A DNA stretch of 16,990 nt, taken from assembly GCA_029879595.1 (NCBI GenBank), contig JAOUPZ010000015.1:1-16990 (forward strand), written 5' to 3'. A program made the position numbers and the translations under genes. The notes below the pieces were generated by a model, which worked only from the letters and a program-made list of their open reading frames with translations, was not told the DNA's origin and did not search any database. Source of the DNA: Deltaproteobacteria bacterium. GTDB taxonomy: Bacteria; SAR324; JACQKK01. Of the stretch, positions 9,435 through 14,630 are shown piece by piece. Each line of letters opens with the position of its first letter. The stretch's first letter is position 1.

Positions 9435-9983
9435 CTAACCGGTATTCCGTATGGGACGGAAGAAACTGCGCACCTTTCTCATGTGGATTTCCAGTTCCAC
9501 CGGCACATTGACCGGATTGGCCCCGATGGACTCGCGCCAGCGGCTGAAGATATGGCGCCCGCTGTTGCGCCCCTTGAGGTCGGTTTTAAGCACCAGGGCC
9601 CAGGTGGTCAGAGCCGCCTTGTGGAATGGGGGCCTGCTCAGTTTTGCCAGAGCGGATGTTTCGGTGAAATTATGATACCAGGGCTGATGCCTGAAATTGG
9701 GAATTCCCAGTTCGTCGGCCAGGGTGCTCAGCACCCGCTCGCTCCGGGGCCGGTCGCCCTCATCCAGCATGGCCAGTTGATCAGCCAGGAACAAAATTGC
9801 CCGCAGCGCATCCAGCGGAATTTCCTCGGCCTTGGGCCTGGACTTCTGTTCGGCCAGCTTGGCGCGGAGTATCTCCTCGTCGGTGAGTTCCCGATCCATC
9901 ACAGCGGGCTTGGCCTTTTCACGAAACTGTTCCTTGATTTTTTCACGGGTTTCGTAGCTTTCCAGGGTCTTGCTTTCTTCCAT
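9435..9983 (-). CDS. Unrecognised 182-residue soluble protein
   Basis: I do not recognise a family. The protein has a highly charged, probably helical N-terminal third (Lys/Glu-rich, to about residue 65), a short hydrophobic helix-like stretch LRAILFLADQLAMLD, and a C-terminal half rich in aromatic and basic residues (PWYHNF, HIFSRWRESIG, HMRKVRSFFRP). There is no signal peptide, membrane helix or Cys/His metal motif. Coding is supported by length, normal composition for the window, and the tight 15-base spacing to the reductase gene downstream. I chose ATG 9983, with AAGGA just upstream; an upstream in-frame TTG at 10004 preceded by GGAAG is an alternative that adds seven residues. Confidence 0.7.
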   Translation of the reverse strand: MEESKTLESYETREKIKEQFREKAKPAVMDRELTDEEILRAKLAEQKSRPKAEEIPLDALRAILFLADQLAMLDEGDRPRSERVLSTLADELGIPNFRHQPWYHNFTETSALAKLSRPPFHKAALTTWALVLKTDLKGRNSGRHIFSRWRESIGANPVNVPVELEIHMRKVRSFFRPIRNTG

Positions 9984-10014
9984 CTTCCTTGTCTGCTCCT
10001 GCAATTATGCTTCC

Positions 10015-10035
10015 GCCTTGCCTAAGGCATTTTTT
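10015..10035 (+). other. Short hairpin followed by T-run upstream of the 182-residue protein gene
   Basis: GCCTT (10015-10019) and AAGGC (10024-10028) enclose a GCCT loop, followed by T6 at 10030-10035. This has the look of a weak + strand terminator, yet no + strand gene precedes it. It lies in the upstream region of the minus-strand gene starting at 9983. Confidence 0.25.
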
Positions 10036-10073
10036 CCGTGTTACCTGCCGCTGGTTGTAGCGGGAACTTCGAC

Positions 10074-10095
10074 GCCGCCGCACTTTGGCGGCGGC
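10074..10095. repeat. Perfect 8-bp GC hairpin in the gap after the beta-barrel gene
   Basis: GCCGCCGC (10074-10081) and GCGGCGGC (10088-10095) form a perfect 8-bp stem around a 6-base loop. It sits in the roughly 226 bases between two minus-strand genes. There is no T-run on the minus-strand side, so it is not a standard intrinsic terminator; an mRNA 3'-end stabiliser is possible. Confidence 0.4.
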
Positions 10096-10209
10096 TTTGG
10101 CGAACAGACTGATTATAATGGAAGAAAACACAACGAGGCAAGACATCCCGGCGAGGCTGCATGGGGGGAGCGTGCACCCCGCCGGGCTGTCCTGTTCCTG
10201 AATAACCTG

Positions 10210-10830
10210 CTAGAACCCGTATCCAATCCCGATATTGAGAATGACTCCCCCCAGGTCATCCAGAGGCTCGGCCGAGGAGGTTCCCGTCATATCGATCACG
10301 TTTCCGGGCAGAGTGTTGCTCAGCCGGTGGTGGCGGTACAGCATCCCCAGGTCCAGGAACGCTCCGGAGCTTTGCCGGTATGAATAAAACAGCGCCAGAT
10401 TGAAAATAGAGTCCGAGCTTATTACCACCCCGTTGTTGATGAAGGTGGAAGCCCGTCCCGCCATCATCTCAAACCGGAGGGCCTTGCTCATCAACATGCC
10501 GAATCCTATGCCCTGGACGCTCACGGACCCGGTCACGATAACGGCTCCGGGTCCGGTGTTCTGGAAGGTCAGCGTGCCGTCCTCCTTCTCGTGGAAGAAA
10601 TACTCATCCCCCTGGCCCTGGAAGTGAATCCGGATCACGTTGGAGCCGGCATCAACCCGCGGGTCGGAAGGAGCCCAGAAGCGCGTGCCCATGACAAAGC
10701 CCACGCCGGTGCTGGATTTTCCGTTTTTCTGCGCCAGGGCCTCGGTTGGTAGAGCGGCCTGCAGCGATAAAAATGCCAGCATTGCCAATGCTGTCCTGTA
10801 AAAAACTACGAGGGTTTTCGAGCGTGCCAT
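10210..10830 (-). CDS. Small secreted protein, probable outer-membrane beta-barrel
   Basis: A 206-residue protein with a Sec signal peptide: basic start (MARSKTL), a hydrophobic core to about residue 26, then A-L-A|Q as the likely cut after A33. The mature part is Gly- and Ser-rich with alternating hydrophobic residues (FNLALFYSYRQ, FLDLGMLYRHH, GGVILNIGIGYGF). It ends in the aromatic residue F206, the C-terminal signature recognised by the BAM machinery. About eight strands would fit the length. I cannot name a family. ATG 10830 is chosen over longer in-frame extensions because GGAGGA lies six bases upstream and the signal peptide begins there. It is divergent from the lipoprotein/DUF1501 pair, across an AT-rich promoter region, so it may belong to the same exported system. 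Confidence 0.75.
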   Translation of the reverse strand: MARSKTLVVFYRTALAMLAFLSLQAALPTEALAQKNGKSSTGVGFVMGTRFWAPSDPRVDAGSNVIRIHFQGQGDEYFFHEKEDGTLTFQNTGPGAVIVTGSVSVQGIGFGMLMSKALRFEMMAGRASTFINNGVVISSDSIFNLALFYSYRQSSGAFLDLGMLYRHHRLSNTLPGNVIDMTGTSSAEPLDDLGGVILNIGIGYGF

Positions 10831-10861
10831 TTTATTTCCTCCGCGGTTGTTGGCTTTTTTT

Positions 10862-10882
10862 CCGGGATCCTTTCTATCCCGG
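10862..10882 (-). promoter_or_regulatory. Perfect hairpin in the 5' leader of the beta-barrel gene
   Basis: CCGGGAT and ATCCCGG form a perfect 7-bp stem with a 7-base loop. On the transcribed minus strand it is followed directly by an A7 run, and it ends 31 bases before the start codon, just upstream of the ribosome-binding site. It could stabilise the mRNA or modulate translation; no known riboswitch is recognisable. Confidence 0.4.
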
Positions 10883-10927
10883 GCGCACATTCTGAACCTT
10901 GCAGTCATTTTCTGCTTGCCAGACTGT

Positions 10928-10980
10928 TTGGCTTGTGTCATAAATATATATATATCATTACAAAAGTAATGGCAAGAAAT
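10928..10980. promoter_or_regulatory. AT-rich divergent promoter with inverted repeat
   Basis: This is the most AT-rich stretch between the divergent beta-barrel and lipoprotein genes. On the + strand TTGGCT (10928-10933) and TATATC (10951-10956) are 17 bases apart, a plausible sigma-70 pair. The spacer contains an (AT)6 tract (10944-10955). Just after the -10 lies an inverted repeat, CATTAC-AAAA-GTAATG (10956-10971), placed where a repressor could block both directions. A second imperfect repeat, GCCA-N7-TGGC, lies at 10918-10932. Confidence 0.45.
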
Positions 10981-11032
10981 TTTATTTGGCTTGAATGGAG
11001 CGTTTAAGAAAATGGTCGCAAAAAGGACTTTT

Positions 11033-12526
11033 ATGATGACTGGGCCGCGTTTTTCCGGCGTCAGAACGGCGCTGGCGCTGGGGCTGATTCTGGTCTTTCT
11101 GGGGGGCTGTGATTTCAAGCAGAACGACCAGCCCACCATCACTCCGGGGATGGACATGCAGCCGCTGACCACGGCCCAGTACATAGCGCTGCCGCCCATG
11201 AAGAAATACCAGGTGGCCAACCGGCTGCTGGGGGCCCTGTATAAGGGTGCGCCCTTCCGGGATTTTTTCGACACATCAGGGGGACTCAACAATCTGCGGG
11301 CCAGGGGTGACTACGCCCGTCTGCCGGCCTGGACGGAGGAAGCACTGCGGACTCCTGTCACGGATGAACAAACGAACCTGGGGCTGGCCAATGGCTACTA
11401 CTTCCGCTCCCAGGAGCAGGAGCAGCCCCTGGCTCTCCTGTACACGACCCCACTGAGCAAAACCCAGTTCGACTGGTGGATGGCCTATTTCCTGGCCAAT
11501 ACCTTCCAGTATTCGCCCTCGCTTGAGCTGTCCACGGTGGAAGGAAGCGACCTGGCCCAGGTGGTGGGCACCCTGTACCAGGACATCAAGTCGGACCGCC
11601 CCATCCGGGAAATAGTCTATGACTATATGATATCCGAGCAGAACTGGCGCCGCTTCCGTTCCCCGGAGGACAATACCCGGGAAATGATGGAGCAGTTCCT
11701 GGGGCGGCTCATTGACGCTGAGGTGCCGCCGGCCTCCAAGGCCTGCCAGAACTGGTCGCTTTCCAGGTCCCACACTCTGGTTATCAGCGCCGAGGTGAAC
11801 ACCCAGCCCCAGCGCCTTCTGGGACGCACCATAGTCAGCTGTGAGGATTTCTACCGGGCGGTGGCCGAACACGAGGACCTGATTCCCGCCACCAGCGCCA
11901 TGTTGGTGGACTACTTCTTCGGCAGCCTGCCCGCCGCGCAAAGAGGCTCGCTGAGCCGCTCCCTGGCGGCCACCAATCCGGAAACCTATCGGGAGATGTT
12001 CCGCACCGTGTTGTTCTCCCAGGCATATCTGCTGTACGCGGAACGGCCTCAGGGGTTCGAGCAGTTGTTTTTCAACGCGGCACACCGCATGTACTGGCAG
12101 CCCGGGCAATATTTCTTCTACTCGCTGCGCTCCCGGCTGGACCAGATGAACCAGCCGGTGTTCCAGTACAAGCTGGGCCGCTACAAGACCACCCCCATGG
12201 ACACCCTCAGCCTTGCCTGGTCGCACTCCACGCTCCGGGACTGGGGCCTGCTGGACCGGCGGCACAACACAAGCAACCAGTTTGAGCAGGGCTGGAGCGA
12301 GGACTTCATCGATGTTCAGTTCCAGGGCCGTGACTACCTGCGGTATCTGTTCCTGGCCATGCTGGGACGCGAACCCATGGAAACGGAGACCCTGGCCCTG
12401 GAGGAGGTGCTGGCCAACGCCGAATACAAGCTGGAAAAATTGGAGCACCGCATGTCGGTGACCCGGGTGGTGCTGGATTATTTTTCCCGGCTGCCAGAAT
12501 TCTACTATCTCAACCCCATTCAATAA
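11033..12526 (+). CDS. Lipoprotein paired with DUF1501 protein (possible divergent DUF1800-like partner)
   Basis: A 497-residue exported lipoprotein. The signal peptide has arginines at 6 and 11, a hydrophobic core, and the lipobox L-G-G-C with the lipidated Cys at 26. Residue +2 is Asp, which in enteric bacteria keeps lipoproteins in the inner membrane. The mature part is mostly helical and rich in Trp, Tyr and Arg. The stretch N214-x-x-R216-E217-M-M-E-Q-F-L-G faintly recalls the NENxARELLELF motif of DUF1800. A late L-G-R-E-P (444-448) recalls the closing helices of DUF1549/DUF1800-type proteins. These are weak resemblances and I assign no family. I chose ATG 11033 because AGGA lies five bases upstream; in-frame ATG 11012 and TTG 10991 are alternatives. 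It is followed after 11 bases by the DUF1501 gene, an evident operon. Confidence 0.82.
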   Translation: MMTGPRFSGVRTALALGLILVFLGGCDFKQNDQPTITPGMDMQPLTTAQYIALPPMKKYQVANRLLGALYKGAPFRDFFDTSGGLNNLRARGDYARLPAWTEEALRTPVTDEQTNLGLANGYYFRSQEQEQPLALLYTTPLSKTQFDWWMAYFLANTFQYSPSLELSTVEGSDLAQVVGTLYQDIKSDRPIREIVYDYMISEQNWRRFRSPEDNTREMMEQFLGRLIDAEVPPASKACQNWSLSRSHTLVISAEVNTQPQRLLGRTIVSCEDFYRAVAEHEDLIPATSAMLVDYFFGSLPAAQRGSLSRSLAATNPETYREMFRTVLFSQAYLLYAERPQGFEQLFFNAAHRMYWQPGQYFFYSLRSRLDQMNQPVFQYKLGRYKTTPMDTLSLAWSHSTLRDWGLLDRRHNTSNQFEQGWSEDFIDVQFQGRDYLRYLFLAMLGREPMETETLALEEVLANAEYKLEKLEHRMSVTRVVLDYFSRLPEFYYLNPIQ

Positions 12527-12537
12527 GGAGGCCGGCC

Positions 12538-13890
12538 ATGAATACCAGCAAAGCCGGAACACACAGGCCCGCTGCCGCGCAGAACGGCTTTACCCGCCGC
12601 GGACTGCTGCGTCTGGCGGGGTCATCCCTGGGGCTGGCGCTGGCTCAGGGACTTCTGCCCGGCGTGAGCCGGGCCTCGGTGGAATCGGCCCTGGAAACGG
12701 TTTCCTTTTCCGCGCCGGCGCGCCGCCCCACCTATATCCATGTGTTCCTCTACGGCGGCCCTTCAGAACTGGGGGGAAACCTGACCAATCTGGCCGACAT
12801 ACAGGCCGCCTCGCTTAACCTGTATCCCACCTCCCAGGTGACGGCCACGGCCAACGGATTCTGGGAGCAGGCCGGCGGAGCGGTGATGGAAAACCTGGTG
12901 GCTTCCGGAGACATGTCCGTGTACCGCACGATCTACCGGCGCAAGGACGACAACAAGGGCCATGACAAAAGCATCGTGCAGAACCTGAATGGAAACCTGG
13001 ACATAAACGGCCCCGGCTTTGCCGCCACCCTGGCCGCAATTCTCACCACCAACGGGGTGATCGACCCGGACACCGCCACGCTCCCCGTGATTTCCATGGC
13101 TGGCGAATCCCAGGTGTTCAGCATGGGCGACCTGGAACTATCCCCGGTGCTGCGCCCGGTTTCCATGGATTCCTCGCTCAACAATCCCTATTCCCGGGAG
13201 AACAACTCCGCCCTGCCGGCCGGCGGGGACGAGACCCTGGACCAGCTGGCGGACCTGGTGGGCAACGCCCGCGGAGCCTTCCGGCACAGGCAGGCCCTGG
13301 AAGCATTCAACCGGCGCCGGGTCCTGGCCGACTTCATCGCCACCCTGGACGTGAACAACGTACCGGCGGGGGTTAGCTATCCGGCCAACAATCCGGCTGC
13401 GGACAGGCTGCGGGCAGCCGTGGCCATCGCCGCCCATAATCCGGACACCTTCTTCATCAACCTGGGCAACGCCGGGCTGGGCGGCTGGGACGCCCATTCC
13501 CAGGCCATCCCCACCTACACCCGGAACATGACCCTCCTCATGGAGGCCCTGCAGGCCGCTATGGCGCACCTCAAGGCCACCGGCATGGATGACCGGGTCA
13601 TAATCAATGTATTCGGGGACTTCGGGCGCAACGTGAACCTGAACGACTCCCAGGGCTGGGATCACGGCAACAACCAGAACCTGTTCACCCTCGGGGGCAG
13701 GGCCTACCGCAGTCTGGGCAGAGTGGTGGGAACAACCGAGCTGACAGGCAGTTCCGCCAACAACCGGCTGTTCACCGCGCCGACGTCGGGCAGCGAGGAG
13801 TACGAGCCGTTTTCCATCGCCTCCACGCTTTTGGGCTACTTCGGGGTGCGCAACCCGGAGGTGCTCACCGGCGAGCCGGTCATGACCTGA
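12538..13890 (+). CDS. DUF1501 protein with Tat-type signal
   Basis: A 450-residue exported protein. The N-terminus has a twin-arginine motif, T19-R20-R21-G-L-L-R, followed by a hydrophobic stretch and a likely cut near S-R-A (about residue 46). The body matches DUF1501, a family with an alkaline-phosphatase/sulfatase-like fold: the G-G-W317-D-A-H-S motif, G-D-F-G-R364-N, and G-W-D-H-G (373-377) followed by LFTLGGRAY. These Asp/His motifs probably bind metal, but no activity is established for the family. DUF1501 genes are usually next to DUF1800 genes, or to cytochrome-DUF1549-DUF1553 genes in planctomycetes. Here the partner is the lipoprotein 11 bases upstream, and a cytochrome c gene lies just beyond, facing it. 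An AAGGAGG site six bases before ATG 12538 fixes the start. Confidence 0.88.
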   Translation: MNTSKAGTHRPAAAQNGFTRRGLLRLAGSSLGLALAQGLLPGVSRASVESALETVSFSAPARRPTYIHVFLYGGPSELGGNLTNLADIQAASLNLYPTSQVTATANGFWEQAGGAVMENLVASGDMSVYRTIYRRKDDNKGHDKSIVQNLNGNLDINGPGFAATLAAILTTNGVIDPDTATLPVISMAGESQVFSMGDLELSPVLRPVSMDSSLNNPYSRENNSALPAGGDETLDQLADLVGNARGAFRHRQALEAFNRRRVLADFIATLDVNNVPAGVSYPANNPAADRLRAAVAIAAHNPDTFFINLGNAGLGGWDAHSQAIPTYTRNMTLLMEALQAAMAHLKATGMDDRVIINVFGDFGRNVNLNDSQGWDHGNNQNLFTLGGRAYRSLGRVVGTTELTGSSANNRLFTAPTSGSEEYEPFSIASTLLGYFGVRNPEVLTGEPVMT

Positions 13891-13911
13891 ACACGCCGGC
13901 CCGCGCCAGCA

Positions 13912-14265
13912 TCACCTCAGATAGGCGGCCAGATCACCGATGCTGTCCTTCAGCGCCGGCATGGCGGGCATGAGTTTGGTGGGCCTCAGGGGCTTGTAGC
14001 CCTTGGGGTAGGTCGCCGAGACCACCCGGTGGAGCAGCAGCTCCGGTGAGGCCCCCTTGATGCGGGGGCCCAGGGGGCCGTCCTGTGCGGGGTCAGGCCC
14101 ATGGCAGGGCAGGCACACCTCCAGGTATACCTTCTTGCCCCGGGCGATATCCCCCGTGGGGGTTGCGGATTCCGGGCTGGCGGCCTGGAGCGGGCTGCCA
14201 CCGGCCAGCCAGGCTCCCGCCAGCAGAATCCATCCGGATAACAGGCATATTTTCAATGTATTCAC
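13912..14265 (-). CDS. Small exported monohaem cytochrome c
   Basis: A 117-residue protein with a signal peptide (MNTLKICLLSGW..., likely cut after Q-A28) and one haem-binding motif, C51-L-P-C54-H55. The distal ligand is probably M99 or M102 in K-L-M-P-A-M-P, followed by the closing helix IGDLAAYL typical of class I cytochromes. It should carry single electrons in the periplasm. I start it at GTG 14265, which gives a normal n-region; the frame is open to GTG 14301, and neither has a strong ribosome-binding site. The gene converges on the DUF1501 gene with a 21-base gap and is divergent from the Mo-enzyme fusion gene, so it could serve either system. Confidence 0.85.
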   Translation of the reverse strand: MNTLKICLLSGWILLAGAWLAGGSPLQAASPESATPTGDIARGKKVYLEVCLPCHGPDPAQDGPLGPRIKGASPELLLHRVVSATYPKGYKPLRPTKLMPAMPALKDSIGDLAAYLR

Positions 14266-14301
14266 TTCCAGGAAAACTCCCTTGCTGGCAGTTGAGCTCA
14301 C

Positions 14302-14630
14302 GTCCGGGCAGTTGGCTTCCGGCGGAGATTAACGGGTTTTATGGCCACAGATTATCACACAATCCGGGGAAGAAAAGGGTGCGCCGGGCAGCCCCTCAAG
14401 GCGGGGGTTTGTCGGAGGGCTGATTATGTGATACTGGTTTAAGAAATACAGACCAACGACCCGAAATGCTTTTCACCGGAAACACCTCAATGACCAAGGG
14501 GATATAAATTTTTAACCGTTTTATTTAATTAACCTGAAACTTCAGGTCAAAGGCAGGGAGGAGCCCCCTTTCCGGCCCTTCCCGCCATCAACGCCATTTT
14601 TTCCTGAACCGCCGGGACGCCTTACCCGGC
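14302..14630. promoter_or_regulatory. Divergent leader between cytochrome c and the Mo-enzyme/desulfurase fusion gene
   Basis: About 330 bases with no supported gene. The right part is AT-rich (14503-14531, including TATAAATTTTT and TTTATTTAATTAA), in contrast to the GC-rich surroundings, and probably holds the promoter of the fusion gene. Directly after it is the palindrome given separately. AGGGAGGAG at 14555-14563 resembles a ribosome-binding site but lies about 70 bases before the first in-frame ATG, and no ATG, GTG or TTG in the fusion frame occurs between them. Confidence 0.5.
14532..14547. promoter_or_regulatory. Perfect palindrome, candidate operator
   Basis: ACCTGAA (14532-14538), spacer AC, TTCAGGT (14541-14547): arms of 7 with a 2-base centre, immediately downstream of an AT-rich promoter-like stretch and about 85 bases before the fusion gene's start codon. 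The size and symmetry suit a dimeric helix-turn-helix regulator. It does not match the ModE, FNR or CRP boxes that I can recall. Confidence 0.45.

Noticed and set aside
9943..10146. Possible 67-residue minus-strand peptide with a hydrophobic start
   Set aside because: It overlaps the start of the 182-residue protein out of frame, has no good ribosome-binding site, and turns into an Arg/Lys-rich, structureless tail.
14555..14563. AGGGAGGAG as the ribosome-binding site of the fusion gene
   Set aside because: The nearest in-frame start codon is about 70 bases downstream, too far for direct use.
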